Shown: positions 33,466 to 42,674, counted from the first letter of the stretch. The stretch: 50,566 bases of DNA from Nioella ostreopsis (GCF_004000255.1 NZ_RCIQ01000025.1:1-50566), one strand, 5' to 3'. Translations and numbers: made by a program. Notes: generated by a model not told the origin, from the sequence alone.

Positions 33466-35394
33466 ATGGCCAGATCGGACGCCACTGCGCACATGACCCG
33501 TGCCGGGTTGAACCTGATCCAGCAGGCGCTGACGATCTATGATCGCGACCTGAAGCTTGCAGTCTGCAACCGGCCCTTCCAGACCATGTTCGATCTGCCG
33601 GAATCTCTGGTCACCCCCGGCGCATCGTTTCGGGACACGATCCGGTATCTCGCCGAAAGGGGCGAATACGGGGAGGTGGACGATACCGAAGGCTTCGTCG
33701 CCGACCGGGTCGAACAGGCCCGCGCGTTTGAGCCCCACTACATGGAACGCCGCCGATCAAACGGGCGCATGATCAGCGTTGAGGGCAGCCCCCTGCCGGA
33801 GGGCGGTTGGGTCACGGTCTATACCGACATCACCGGCATAAAGAACCAGGAGTCGCTGTTGCGTGCCCGGTCGGAAGAGCTGTCGGATCAGTTGTTGACC
33901 CATGCCGAGGAACTGGCCCGCACCAACCGCCAGCTCGCCGCCACCATCGCGCAGCTAGAAGAGGCCAAGCGTGGGCTTGCCGAAATGGAGGCGCGCACAC
34001 GTCTGACCACGGAAATGACACCTGCCCATATCGGCCATGTGGATACGGATGGCGTCTACACCTTCACCAACCGCCGTCTATCCTCGGTTCTGCCGGGGCG
34101 GTCGAACGAGATCGTGGGGCTGCATTTCGGCGAAGCGCTCGGGGTCAAGACATCGCAACGCCTACGCCCGCATCTGGACCGGGCCATGCAGGGGGAGTCG
34201 AGTGTGCTGGAATTCACGGACGAGGATTCTGGCCGCCGCATTCGGACCGCCTTTACCCCCGACCGGGTGGGCGAAACCGGCCCGATCAACGGCGTTTACC
34301 TGCTGTCTACGGACGTGACGGAAGAAACACAGGCCCGCGCGGTGCTGATCCAGACCAACAAGCGCGAACTGGCCGCGCAGCTGACCAGCGGGCTTGCGCA
34401 TGATTTTTCCAATCTGTTGACCATCATCCTGGGACTGCAAAGCCGCCTGACCCGGATGGACCTGCCCGACGCTGCGCGCGAACTGACCTCTGCCACGACC
34501 GCTGCCGCCCGTCGGGGCGGCACCCTGCTGGACCGGATCGCACGCATTTCCGGCCCCCGCGAACTGCACCCCGCCCCGGTCGACATGCGCCGGTTCTTCG
34601 AAACCTTCGAGGCGCTGGCCCGCGCGCCCCTGGCGGACAATATCGGCCTGTCGATCACCCAGAACGTGCCCGATCCACTGTTGATGCTGGATGAAGGATC
34701 CCTGCAGGACAGCCTGCTGAATCTGGTGCTGAACGCCCGCGACGCGATTGGACCCGAGGGCGGTGAGATCCGCATTAGGGCCCAGAAGGTGCGGGATACG
34801 TGGCTCGATATCGTGGTGGAGGATACCGGGCCGGGCTTTTCGAAAGAGGCGCTGGAATTCGCGCTCGACCCGTTCTTTACAACCAAGGGGCAGGCGGGGT
34901 CGGGGCTTGGCCTGTCGATGGTCTTCGATTTCGCCAAGCTGTCGGGCGGCAATGTACGGCTGGAAAACCATCGGGAGGGCGCGCGAGTCACCTACCGCCT
35001 GCCGTTCCGGTCCGTACCTGTGTCAGACGCCAAGCCGATGCTGATCCTGCTGGTCGAGGACATGCCCGATTTGCGGGTGTCGGTGCGCGAGATGCTGACC
35101 GATATGGGCCATCAGGTGATCGAGGCCGCCAGCTTTGCCGAGGCCGACACGCTGGCCGATCTGCCTGCCATCGACATGGTCCTGTCCGACATCAAGCTGT
35201 CCGGCCACACGACCGGGGTTGACCTGCTGGCGCGGCTGGCCCGGCGGCGGCCGGAACTGCGGCTGGCGCTGATGACGTCCCTGCCCGAGACCCATCCGCT
35301 GCGGCAGCGGGGTGCGGCGTGCTGGCCGGTTTTGTCGAAACCCTTCGACAGCGGCAAGCTTCACGCCATACTGGCGCAGGAGGATGACGCATGA
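33466..35394 (+). CDS. Hybrid sensor histidine kinase with PAS domains and a receiver
   Basis: The 642-residue protein has no membrane segment. A PAS-type domain occupies about 12-125, a coiled coil 125-185, a second PAS 185-290, the kinase core 300-530 and a receiver 540-640. His312 in GLAHDFSNLLT is the phosphorylated His, Asn423 lies in the N box (LNARDA), and DTGPGF and GSGLGLSMV form the ATP lid. Receiver Asp575 (LSDIK) and Lys625 (LSKPF) are present. It senses a cytoplasmic signal and passes phosphate to the regulator encoded next, which overlaps it by four bases. Divergence from the liv operon suggests it senses the transported compound or its CoA ester (inference). Confidence 0.87.
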   Translation: MARSDATAHMTRAGLNLIQQALTIYDRDLKLAVCNRPFQTMFDLPESLVTPGASFRDTIRYLAERGEYGEVDDTEGFVADRVEQARAFEPHYMERRRSNGRMISVEGSPLPEGGWVTVYTDITGIKNQESLLRARSEELSDQLLTHAEELARTNRQLAATIAQLEEAKRGLAEMEARTRLTTEMTPAHIGHVDTDGVYTFTNRRLSSVLPGRSNEIVGLHFGEALGVKTSQRLRPHLDRAMQGESSVLEFTDEDSGRRIRTAFTPDRVGETGPINGVYLLSTDVTEETQARAVLIQTNKRELAAQLTSGLAHDFSNLLTIILGLQSRLTRMDLPDAARELTSATTAAARRGGTLLDRIARISGPRELHPAPVDMRRFFETFEALARAPLADNIGLSITQNVPDPLLMLDEGSLQDSLLNLVLNARDAIGPEGGEIRIRAQKVRDTWLDIVVEDTGPGFSKEALEFALDPFFTTKGQAGSGLGLSMVFDFAKLSGGNVRLENHREGARVTYRLPFRSVPVSDAKPMLILLVEDMPDLRVSVREMLTDMGHQVIEAASFAEADTLADLPAIDMVLSDIKLSGHTTGVDLLARLARRRPELRLALMTSLPETHPLRQRGAACWPVLSKPFDSGKLHAILAQEDDA

Positions 35395-36092
35395 GCGAAC
35401 CGCTGGTCACCATTCTGGACGACGAACCGCAGATCCGGCTGATGCTGTCCGAGGCTTTGACAGAAGCCGGGTTCCGCACCGCCGCCTATTCCCGCGCGAC
35501 CGAGTTTGAAGCGGCTCTGCGCAAATCCACCCCCGATGTCTGCCTTGTGGATCTTGGCCTGCCGGATCGTGACGGGCTGGCCGTGGTGCACAGGCTGGCG
35601 CTGGAATCCGGCGCGTCGATCATCATCATCTCGGGCCGCGCACAGGTTCAGGACCGGGTGACCGGGCTGGAACTGGGGGCCGATGACTACATCATCAAGC
35701 CCTTCGATCCGGCCGAGGTCGTGGCCCGCGTCCGCGCCCGGCTGAGGGACGCGCGCAGCCGCCCGGCCCAATCCGACACCGCCCGGTTCGAGGGCTGGAC
35801 CGCCTATTTCGACCGCTATGTGATGGTTGATGAGGCGGGCGAAGAGGTGAGCTTTTCCCATGCGGAAGGCGAGGTTCTGCGGTTGTTCCTCGACAGCCCC
35901 AAGCGCCTGATCAGCCGCCAGCAGATGCAGGAAGCCCTTGGCGGCGCGGCGGGCGAAAGCTTTGACCGCGCCATGGATGTCCGCATCTCGCGCCTGCGCA
36001 CCAAGCTGAAGGAAGACCCGAAAAACCCGCGTCTGATCAAGACGATCTACGGCGCGGGCTATATCTTCCTGGGCGATGTGAAGTGGGATTGA
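35391..36092 (+). CDS. Response regulator, OmpR/winged-helix type
   Basis: The 233-residue protein has a receiver domain (3-118) with Asp10-Asp11, phospho-acceptor Asp54 (CLVDLGLPD), Ser81 and Lys103 (KPFDP). A C-terminal winged helix follows, with DVRISRLRTKLKEDPKNPRLIKTIYGAGY. The ATG overlaps the kinase stop (ATGA). It is the cognate DNA-binding partner of the hybrid kinase. It probably acts at the divergent promoter at 33262-33465. Confidence 0.9.
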   Translation: MSEPLVTILDDEPQIRLMLSEALTEAGFRTAAYSRATEFEAALRKSTPDVCLVDLGLPDRDGLAVVHRLALESGASIIIISGRAQVQDRVTGLELGADDYIIKPFDPAEVVARVRARLRDARSRPAQSDTARFEGWTAYFDRYVMVDEAGEEVSFSHAEGEVLRLFLDSPKRLISRQQMQEALGGAAGESFDRAMDVRISRLRTKLKEDPKNPRLIKTIYGAGYIFLGDVKWD

Positions 36093-36102
36093 CCACCGCG
36101 CG

Positions 36103-36810
36103 TCAGCGGGTCTGCAACGCCTCGATCGCGCGCGTCAGGTTCTCGATGACCTGCGTCTGTCTTTCCAGAACCGCGCTCAGACGCGCGACCTCTGCGGACA
36201 GGGCTGCCAGATCCGGGGCGGGCAGGCTATCCGGCACCTCGTAGCTGATGGTCACAGTCGGATCGTCAAACCGGTTGATATTGGCATCTTCGCGGAAATC
36301 GAGCTGCACAACCAGTTCACCATCCTGAAGGAAGGGCGCAATCGCGGCACGCGGCACGTCAAAGCTGAGATCAAGGGCAGCGGCCGACCCGGTGGCGCGG
36401 GTGATGTTCTGCTGCACACTGGCCGCCAGCCCCGCGTTGACCTGTGCTTCGTCCGCTTCGGAACCATCGAACAAACGCCCGAAATTCACCCCCTCGATCA
36501 ACAGGCGGAACCGTTCGTCCGGATTGTTCGCCCCCGGATCGGCATAGAGATCCGCATTGGGAGAGGTCAGCCGGATCGTGACATCTCCCTGCACGTCTGG
36601 GTTCAGGCCACCAAGCACGAAATTGTAGACGCCGCGTTGCCCCGTATTGCCAGCAATCGTTGCGCAGTCATCATAGTCGCCCGATCCGTCCACATCCGTC
36701 GCGCAGAGATCCCCCGCGAAGCTGGCGGATTGGGAAAACGTTTCGGACAGGGCTGTCTGCGGGAGGGCGAAGCCGCAAAGACATGCGGCGATCAGGGGGA
36801 AACGGGTCAT
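36103..36810 (-). CDS. Secreted protein of unknown function with C-terminal coiled coil
   Basis: I do not recognise a family. The 235-residue protein starts with a signal peptide (about 1-22, ALS-ET). The middle part (25-195) is rich in beta strand and carries DVDGSGDYDDC, a short acidic loop that could bind calcium, and two cysteines close to it. Residues 200-233 (LSAEVARLSAVLERQTQVIENLTRAIEAL) form a heptad coiled coil suited to trimer or tetramer formation. It is a lone gene convergent with the response regulator. Confidence 0.7.
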   Translation of the reverse strand: MTRFPLIAACLCGFALPQTALSETFSQSASFAGDLCATDVDGSGDYDDCATIAGNTGQRGVYNFVLGGLNPDVQGDVTIRLTSPNADLYADPGANNPDERFRLLIEGVNFGRLFDGSEADEAQVNAGLAASVQQNITRATGSAAALDLSFDVPRAAIAPFLQDGELVVQLDFREDANINRFDDPTVTISYEVPDSLPAPDLAALSAEVARLSAVLERQTQVIENLTRAIEALQTR

Positions 36811-36945
36811 GAAAGCTCCTGTAAGTTATGGCCTGTCCAGAAAGCCGGTAAGATACAGAAAGATCAAGCAGGGCGTGGTCGGGTGCAGAAACGGGCGGTC
36901 AAAGCATCGTCTGCACCTGATTGACCGGGCAGCCTGTGATCTGGA

Positions 36946-38160
36946 TCAGCCTGGGGCCAGATCCGCCGCCGCACGGGCCAGCACCCTGAGGCCAGTCACC
37001 AGATCGGCCTCGGCAGTATCTTCGGCAAAGTCGTGGCTGATCCCACCGATGGAGGGCACGAAAAGCATCCCCACCGGCATCATCCGCGACAGGTTAGAGG
37101 CATCATGCAGCGCACCCGATGGCATCGACCGCCACTTGCCCGGCGCAATTTGTCCGGCGGCCCTCGACAATGCCTCCTGCATGCGGGCATCCATCGGGAC
37201 CGGCACCAGATCGTGGCGAAGACGGTCGGCGCTGATGTTCAGGCCGGTGCCGTTCTCGACCTCCAGCAGGACGGAGTCGATCACCCGTTCCATCCGGTCC
37301 AGCCGATCCGCATCTCCGTCACGCCATTGGATCGTGAACACCGCCTTGCCCGGCACGATGGAAGACGCATTGGGTGAAAGCCGCATATGTCCGATGGTCC
37401 AGACGGTTTGCGGCGTCACCAGATTGCGGAACCGGTCATTGAGCAGCGTCGCGATCCGCACCGCTCCTTGGAACGCATCCTTACGCATGGCCATGGGTGT
37501 GGTCCCCGCATGGTTCTGTTCGCCGCTCACCGTGACCTGCAACTGCCTCAGCCCCACGATCGAGGTCACGACACCGACCGCTTCACCCACCTGATCCAGA
37601 ACCGGGCCCTGTTCGATATGGCATTCCAGAAAGCCGGTGAACCGGTCCGGGTCCACGAAATCGGGCTTGGCCATATGGGCGACCGCCGCTCGGCCTTCCG
37701 CAAAGCTCTGACCGTCGGTGGCGCGGAAGTCATCGGCCTCGGCCAGTGTGGTGCTGCCCGACCAGATATCGCTGCCGGTGAGGGCGCCATAGCGGCCTTC
37801 CTCGTCCTGAAAGCTGACGCAGGAAATGGCGGGTCCACCAGCCTCGCGCGATGCACGAGCAACCTCTAGCCCCATGATCACGCCAAGTGCCCCATCGAGC
37901 CAGCCGCCTTCCGGCTGGGAATCGGAATGCGAGCCGACCAGCAGGGATGGCCCGTCGACCAGCCCGAAAAGGTTGCCCGCCGGGTCCATATGTGGCGTAA
38001 GCCCCGCCTCCTGCATGCGCGCGGACAGCCATTCGCGAGAGGCCACGTCAGCAGGCGAGAAGGCGGGCCGGACCACTCCGGACCCTTCCGCCCCAAAGCT
38101 GCGGAGATGATGCAAATCGGCCAGAAAGCGCGCGGAATCGATATCGAAAGTCTGTCCCAT
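36946..38160 (-). CDS. M20-family Zn-dependent amidohydrolase (N-carbamoyl amino acid / allantoate type)
   Basis: The 404-residue protein has the di-zinc site of the hydantoinase/carbamoylase branch of M20: His78 and Asp80 in [11 protein letters not shown], Asp89, and the Glu pair in FQDEEG (120-121). HIEQGPVLD further on supplies another ligand and substrate contacts. The family hydrolyses ureido or amide bonds of N-carbamoyl amino acids, allantoate or ureidoglycolate. No companion purine or pyrimidine genes are visible, so the exact substrate is open. Confidence 0.87.
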   Translation of the reverse strand: MGQTFDIDSARFLADLHHLRSFGAEGSGVVRPAFSPADVASREWLSARMQEAGLTPHMDPAGNLFGLVDGPSLLVGSHSDSQPEGGWLDGALGVIMGLEVARASREAGGPAISCVSFQDEEGRYGALTGSDIWSGSTTLAEADDFRATDGQSFAEGRAAVAHMAKPDFVDPDRFTGFLECHIEQGPVLDQVGEAVGVVTSIVGLRQLQVTVSGEQNHAGTTPMAMRKDAFQGAVRIATLLNDRFRNLVTPQTVWTIGHMRLSPNASSIVPGKAVFTIQWRDGDADRLDRMERVIDSVLLEVENGTGLNISADRLRHDLVPVPMDARMQEALSRAAGQIAPGKWRSMPSGALHDASNLSRMMPVGMLFVPSIGGISHDFAEDTAEADLVTGLRVLARAAADLAPG

Positions 38161-38197
38161 GTCCCATTCCTAGCCCGTTTTGTGCTATCGTCTAGTC

Positions 38198-38359
38198 ATG
38201 GACCCTGTAACGCTTACCTTTTACGCCGTGGTGTGTGGCCTTTTGGGCCTTGTCAGCCCCAACCTTGGCCGCCCGGCGATCCGTCTTGGCATCGGGGCCG
38301 TCGTGGGCCTGATCGCCGCCGGCGCCCTGCCAACGATCCGCGCCAGCCTCGGGCTCTGA
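38198..38359 (+). CDS. Small membrane protein of unknown function
   Basis: A 53-residue frame from an ATG at 38198 gives MDPVTLTFYAVVCGLLGLVS, then PNLGRPAIRLGIG and a second hydrophobic stretch ending PTIRASLGL. Two short membrane segments separated by a basic loop are expected. It is divergent from the amidohydrolase gene with only 37 bases between starts. No strong ribosome binding site is seen, so it may be spurious, but the composition looks like real protein. Confidence 0.5.
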   Translation: MDPVTLTFYAVVCGLLGLVSPNLGRPAIRLGIGAVVGLIAAGALPTIRASLGL

Positions 38360-38428
38360 GACGCTTCGCCCCTTTTCTTGCGCGCCCTGACGTCCTAAGC
38401 GGGGGACAGACGGCGCGAGGAAAACCCC

Positions 38429-39088
38429 ATGTCCCATATCACCCTCGTGCGCCACGGTCAGGCAAACACCGAAGCGCGCGACGAAGAAAGCTATGACCGG
38501 CTGAGCGCGCTTGGCACCCAACAGGCGCAATGGCTGGGGGAACACATTGCCGGGACCGGTGAGGTGTTTCCGAGGCTCTATTGCGGCACGCTGCGACGGC
38601 AACGGGAAACTGCGGCGGCCATAAGTCTCGAGGGTCACGCAGAGCCGGTGATCGACGCGCGCTTCAACGAGCTGGAGTTTTTCACGCTCGCCGCGCTTTA
38701 CCGTGATCAACATGACGTGCCGATCCCCGAGGACCGGGAAGATTTCGCCGATCATCTGCCGAAACTGCTCGCGGCCTGGCAAGCGGGCGAGATTGTCAAT
38801 GCGCCGGAAGAGTTCGACGCATTCGAAAGCCGCGTCCGCGAGGGTCTGGACGCTGTCGGCACGGGTGACGGGCGGGCCATGGTCGTGACCTCCGCGGGCG
38901 TGATCGGCATGGCCATGCGCATCACCCTTGGCCTCGATATCGTTGCCTTTGCCCGCGCCTGTCTGGCTGTGGAAAACACCTCGCTCAGCCGCTGGCTGCC
39001 CCTGCGGGGCTCTTTGGCACTGACGCAATTCAACGCGCTGCCGCATCTGGAACACCCGGAACGGCAGTTTGCGCGCACCCATTTGTGA
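38429..39088 (+). CDS. Histidine phosphatase family protein
   Basis: The 219-residue protein starts MSHITLVRHGQANTEARDEE. RHG near residues 8-10 holds the phosphorylated His. CGTLRRQRETA supplies the conserved Arg, and ELEF the acidic residue. VVTSAGVIGMAM stands where the second His is expected (usually V-x-H-G-G); here that position reads TSAG, so the second catalytic His is replaced by Ser. It may act on a phospho-metabolite with altered efficiency. It lies 10 bases before the next gene. Confidence 0.82.
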   Translation: MSHITLVRHGQANTEARDEESYDRLSALGTQQAQWLGEHIAGTGEVFPRLYCGTLRRQRETAAAISLEGHAEPVIDARFNELEFFTLAALYRDQHDVPIPEDREDFADHLPKLLAAWQAGEIVNAPEEFDAFESRVREGLDAVGTGDGRAMVVTSAGVIGMAMRITLGLDIVAFARACLAVENTSLSRWLPLRGSLALTQFNALPHLEHPERQFARTHL

Positions 39089-39098
39089 GGAATCAGCC

Positions 39099-40142
39099 AT
39101 GACACATCTCTGGGTCCGCGCCGAACAGCGCCCGAACGAGGAACGCGCCGGGATCACCGCAGAGGGTGTTTGCGCCCTGATCGCGGCAGGCATTCGCGTG
39201 ACGGTCGAGGAAAGCTCCACCCGCGCCGCCGGACTGACGGGCTATGCTGAGGCCGGGGCCGAGATCGCGCCGAAAAACAGCTGGCCAGACGCGCCTGCCG
39301 ACGCCATCATCTTCGGGCTGAAGGAGCTGCCCGAGGACGGCACCCCCCTGCCGCATCGCCACATCATGTTCGGCCACGCCTTCAAGGGGCAGTTTTCGGG
39401 CCGCGCCTTGCTGGACCGGTTCAAGGCAGGCGGCGGCACGCTCTACGATCTGGAATATCTGGTGGACGAGGACGGCCGCCGTGTCGCCGCCTTTGGCTAC
39501 TGGGCCGGGTTCGCAGGGGCGGCCGTGTCACTGAAAGCGTGGATCGCGCAGCAATCCGGCGGCATCTGCCCACCCGTTGGCGCCTATCCCGGCAAGAACG
39601 CGCTGCTGTCTGATCTGGCCGAGGGCATGGCGGGCCTGTCCGCGCCGCGCGCCATCGTTATCGGCGCGCTAGGTCGCGTGGGCACCGGCGCAGCGGATCT
39701 GTGCGAAGCCATGGGGATGCGCGTCACCAAATGGGACATGGATGAGACCGCCAGCGGCGGGCCGTTCCCCGAGATCCTCGACCATGACATCTTCCTCAAC
39801 TGCATCTTCGCCCGCCCCGGCACCCCGGTTTTCGTGCCGCGCGAGGCGCTGTCACAGCCGCGCAGCCTAACCGTGATCGGTGACGTGGCCTGCGACCCTG
39901 ACAGCGACTACAATCCGGTGCCGGTCTATGACCGCGCAACCACATGGGATGCGCCTGTGCTGCGCGTTCATGACACCCCGCCGATGGACGTGATGGCCAT
40001 CGACAACCTGCCCTCGATGCTGCCGGTGGAGTCCTCTCAGGACTACGCGGCGCAGCTTCTTCCCTCACTCCTGACACTGACCGATCTGGATAGTGGGGTC
40101 TGGGCGCGGGCGAAGGCGGAATTTGACAAGCACATCGGCTGA
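39099..40142 (+). CDS. Saccharopine dehydrogenase (NAD+, L-lysine-forming type)
   Basis: The 347-residue protein resembles fungal LYS1: RPNEERAGIT near 11-20, the catalytic pair Lys75 (FGLKELPED) and His93 (MFGHAFKGQ), and a Rossmann region around AIVIGALGRVGTGAADL. It interconverts saccharopine with lysine and 2-oxoglutarate. The start is the ATG at 39099 with GAGG ahead; an earlier in-frame ATG lies inside the phosphatase gene. It is probably part of an operon with the phosphatase. In bacteria lacking the aminoadipate route its role is usually catabolic or unclear. Confidence 0.87.
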   Translation: MTHLWVRAEQRPNEERAGITAEGVCALIAAGIRVTVEESSTRAAGLTGYAEAGAEIAPKNSWPDAPADAIIFGLKELPEDGTPLPHRHIMFGHAFKGQFSGRALLDRFKAGGGTLYDLEYLVDEDGRRVAAFGYWAGFAGAAVSLKAWIAQQSGGICPPVGAYPGKNALLSDLAEGMAGLSAPRAIVIGALGRVGTGAADLCEAMGMRVTKWDMDETASGGPFPEILDHDIFLNCIFARPGTPVFVPREALSQPRSLTVIGDVACDPDSDYNPVPVYDRATTWDAPVLRVHDTPPMDVMAIDNLPSMLPVESSQDYAAQLLPSLLTLTDLDSGVWARAKAEFDKHIG

Positions 40143-40158
40143 CCGGACGGGCAAGGCC

Positions 40159-40476
40159 CTACATCAGGTCGTCTTCCGCCTCGGACGGGTCGACTCCGAG
40201 CGCTTCCAACCCGGCTTCCAGATGGTCCGACAGGTGCGGGGTGCCGATCAGGTAGTCGGCTGTCGGCGTCGTCGCCTCGTTGCGAGCAGTGGAAAGCGCC
40301 TCGGCGAAATCCTCCGCTTCGAAACTGCCGCGCCCGATCCACATGATGGCAACGATTTCGGCCTGCTCATCCTCGTTCAGGGTTTCGAGAAACCCGCGCA
40401 GCTCACCCTCGGCCCGGTCGAGCTCGTGCCCCATCAGGATGATCTGTGCGACCTTGTGGGTGGAAATGGCCAGCAT
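40159..40476 (-). CDS. DUF3775-type small protein
   Basis: The 105-residue protein reads MLAISTHKVAQIILMGHELD, then a helical acidic body with NEDEQAEIVAIMWIGRG and TADYLIGTPHLSDHLEAGLEALG. This matches my memory of the DUF3775 family, widespread in Rhodobacteraceae. It is cytoplasmic. Function is unknown. It converges on the saccharopine dehydrogenase gene. Confidence 0.78.
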   Translation of the reverse strand: MLAISTHKVAQIILMGHELDRAEGELRGFLETLNEDEQAEIVAIMWIGRGSFEAEDFAEALSTARNEATTPTADYLIGTPHLSDHLEAGLEALGVDPSEAEDDLM

Positions 40477-40524
40477 GTCGGGTCCTCCGGTTCTGTCCGA
40501 GTCTTGGATTGTTGCGCGCCCGGT

Positions 40525-41244
40525 TCAATCCTGCGCCGGTTTTGTCAGCCATGCAATGGCAGGCCGTGTCAGCCAGCCGGGCAGGACGTGCAGCAGCCGC
40601 ACCACGGCGCCCGCCATGGCAGGAACCGTCCGGCGGAATCGGGGGGTGCCCATATGTTCGAAGATCTCGGCGGCGGCGGTGGCAGGGGCAACCGCCAGAC
40701 GGCTTCCCGGCACCCCGAGCGTGACAAGCTGCACCGCCAGTGCCGACCCCCTCGCCTCGGCGCGCAGCGATTCGGCCATCAGGCGCACCCCGGCCTTGGA
40801 TGCGGCATAGCCTGCCTGACGGGGCGACCCACCGATCCCGGCAAGGCTGTCTAGCAAAACGATATGCCCTCGACCCTCGAAGATCGGCAGCGCCACGCCA
40901 AGCGCGTTGGCGATCCCGGTCAGATTGGATGAGATCATCCGGGCAACATCCGTCGCGTTCCACGCCTCGGCGCTGACCGCCTGGTGGTCGTCAATGGCGT
41001 AGACCAGACCGTTCACCGCGCCCAGTTCAATGGCAATCTCGGCAAGCCTGTCTTCGTCCCTGACATCAATCGGGATGTAGCTTGCGCGCCCCGGCAGCGA
41101 CACCATCAGGTCTTCCAGCTTGTCCTGATCGCACCCTGACAGGACAAGGGACACCCCGGCGCGGCTGAGCTTTTCGGCAAGCGCGGCGCCAAGAGACGTG
41201 TCCGCCCCCACAAGCCAGTATCGCATCCCTGCCCAATCGCGCAT
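40525..41244 (-). CDS. Divergent short-chain dehydrogenase/reductase
   Basis: The 239-residue protein has an SDR fold with YAASK (the catalytic Tyr and Lys) present, but the cofactor loop reads GADTSLG and the NAG motif is replaced by AIDD. It may start six residues later at MRYWLVGADTSLG, the usual start of the first beta strand. A hydrophobic C-terminal helix (AMAGAVVRLLHVLPGWLTRPA) may contact the membrane. Substrate unknown. Confidence 0.78.
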   Translation of the reverse strand: MRDWAGMRYWLVGADTSLGAALAEKLSRAGVSLVLSGCDQDKLEDLMVSLPGRASYIPIDVRDEDRLAEIAIELGAVNGLVYAIDDHQAVSAEAWNATDVARMISSNLTGIANALGVALPIFEGRGHIVLLDSLAGIGGSPRQAGYAASKAGVRLMAESLRAEARGSALAVQLVTLGVPGSRLAVAPATAAAEIFEHMGTPRFRRTVPAMAGAVVRLLHVLPGWLTRPAIAWLTKPAQD

Positions 41245-41334
41245 ATCGACCTCCGGTTTCGCGTCGGAGGAAGGGTTTCACTTCGACGCGGGCAGGTCCA
41301 GCGCGGATAGGACGAATAAATGTCGCATCAGTGC

Positions 41335-41360
41335 CCTGCCCCGCAAGATGTCGGGGCAGG
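41335..41360 (-). terminator. Hairpin after the 54-residue gene
   Basis: CCTGCCCCG pairs with CGGGGCAGG around eight bases. The T-run on the minus side is missing, so termination is uncertain. Confidence 0.45.
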
Positions 41361-41370
41361 TGAGGATCAA

Positions 41371-41535
41371 TCAGCCCAGAACGCGGTTGCAGATGGTCCG
41401 GTCACGCATCTGCGCCTGCCCGCCAAGCAGCGACCAGATACGGAGCATGGTCTGCGCATCGCTGGCGCGGCCCAGTTCCTCCGGGTGGGTTTCCTTCAGT
41501 TTCAGGACGCGGATTTCCGATGTTTTGTTGATCAT
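41371..41535 (-). CDS. Small cytoplasmic protein of unknown function
   Basis: The 54-residue protein starts MINKTSEIRVLKLKETHPEE and ends ICNRVLG. The ATG at 41535 has AGGTGA at good distance; a GTG 21 bases upstream is less likely. It lacks signal peptide and membrane segment. I recognise no family. Confidence 0.6.
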   Translation of the reverse strand: MINKTSEIRVLKLKETHPEELGRASDAQTMLRIWSLLGGQAQMRDRTICNRVLG

Positions 41536-41658
41536 GACGTTCACCTGTTGGTTCACGCCCCCACAGTCCGATCAGACTGCACCCACAGAGGTTACCCAGG
41601 GCTTAACATCGGCCGGGATAACGCGTTCAATTGTAACGGATTCACGAAAGGCAACACC

Positions 41659-41931
41659 ATGGACAACAGCATTCTCATCCTTCTGATCGCGCAGGGGCTG
41701 TGCTTTGTGCTCTGGACGGGGCTGTCCTTTCGGGCCGTGTTTCAGATCCGCGCCATCGCAGAGAGTCGCAGCGGGCAGATGTTTCCCGGTCCCGTGTCGT
41801 TTCTGTCAGCCATGGGCGTCTGGCTGAAAGACCCAGCTCACAGGCTGACGCGGGGTCTTTGGGCCCTGTCTCTCCTTGGGATCATGGCACCATCCCTCGT
41901 CATTGCCTTCGGACCCGGCCGCGTGGAATAG
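41659..41931 (+). CDS. Small inner-membrane protein of unknown function
   Basis: The 90-residue protein MDNSILILLIAQGLCFVLWT... has two hydrophobic stretches (about 4-25 and 68-85) and an amphipathic middle. GAAAGG lies ahead of the ATG. It is divergent from the 54-residue gene and 38 bases upstream of the RluA gene, with which it may be transcribed. No family recognised. Confidence 0.65.
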   Translation: MDNSILILLIAQGLCFVLWTGLSFRAVFQIRAIAESRSGQMFPGPVSFLSAMGVWLKDPAHRLTRGLWALSLLGIMAPSLVIAFGPGRVE

Positions 41932-41969
41932 GCCTTTCAGAACCGCGCCGGAGCCAATAGACCAGCCAT

Positions 41970-42620
41970 ATGCAATCGCTCGACTACCGCCCCCCGCAGG
42001 AGCCGCTTGATATCCTGCACCAGGACCATGAGATCCTGCTGGTCAACAAGCCAAGTGGGCTGTTGTCCGTGCCCGGAAAGGGGGATCAGCTGTCCGATTG
42101 CCTGATCGCCCGTGTGAAAGAGGCTTTCCCGGAGGCGCTGCTGGTGCACCGGCTGGACATGGACACCTCTGGCGTCATGGTCTTCGGACTGACGCCCCAT
42201 GCGCAGCGGCATCTGGGGCTGCAATTCGAAAAGCGCCAGACCAAGAAAACCTACGTGGCGCGGGTCTGGGGCGAAATGGCCGAGAAGACCGGTGAAGTGG
42301 ATCTGCCGCTGATCGTGGACTGGCCGAACCGGCCGTTGCAAATGGTCGACCAAGAAAACGGCAAGCCGGCACAAACCGAGTGGCGGGTCATGCGAACCGG
42401 CAACGGGGAAACACGGGTTCGGCTCTATCCCCGTACCGGCCGCTCGCACCAGTTGCGGGTGCATATGCTGGCGCTCGGTCATCCGATCCTGGGCGATCCG
42501 TTCTATGCAAAAGGACCGGCGCGCGACTTTCCCCGTTTGATGCTGCACGCAGAATCGCTGCGCCTGCGCCATCCCGACGGGGGCAAGGGAATGAATTTCT
42601 CCGTCAAAGCCCCATTCTGA
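41970..42620 (+). CDS. RluA-family 23S rRNA / tRNA pseudouridine synthase
   Basis: The 216-residue protein has the RluA active-site motif HRLDMDTSG (60-68) with catalytic Asp63, the LLVNKPSGLLSVPG start and RTGRSHQLRVHMLALGHPILGDPFY at the end. It converts specific uridines to pseudouridine. It lacks an S4 domain, as RluA itself does, so it is closer to RluA than to RluC or RluD. Confidence 0.9.
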   Translation: MQSLDYRPPQEPLDILHQDHEILLVNKPSGLLSVPGKGDQLSDCLIARVKEAFPEALLVHRLDMDTSGVMVFGLTPHAQRHLGLQFEKRQTKKTYVARVWGEMAEKTGEVDLPLIVDWPNRPLQMVDQENGKPAQTEWRVMRTGNGETRVRLYPRTGRSHQLRVHMLALGHPILGDPFYAKGPARDFPRLMLHAESLRLRHPDGGKGMNFSVKAPF

Positions 42621-42631
42621 CCGGCGCGCGG

Positions 42632-42674
42632 GAAAGGATTTTGAAAATCCTTTCAACGATCTTCCAAGATCGTT
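42632..42674. repeat. Two adjacent hairpins between convergent genes
   Basis: GAAAGGATTTT and AAAATCCTTTC flank a single G (42632-42654). Directly after, AACGATCTT and AAGATCGTT flank CC (42655-42674). Both are symmetric and would fold in RNA from either strand. They fill the short gap between the RluA gene and the convergent kinase-like gene and probably serve as terminators, but neither has a proper T-run. Confidence 0.75.
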
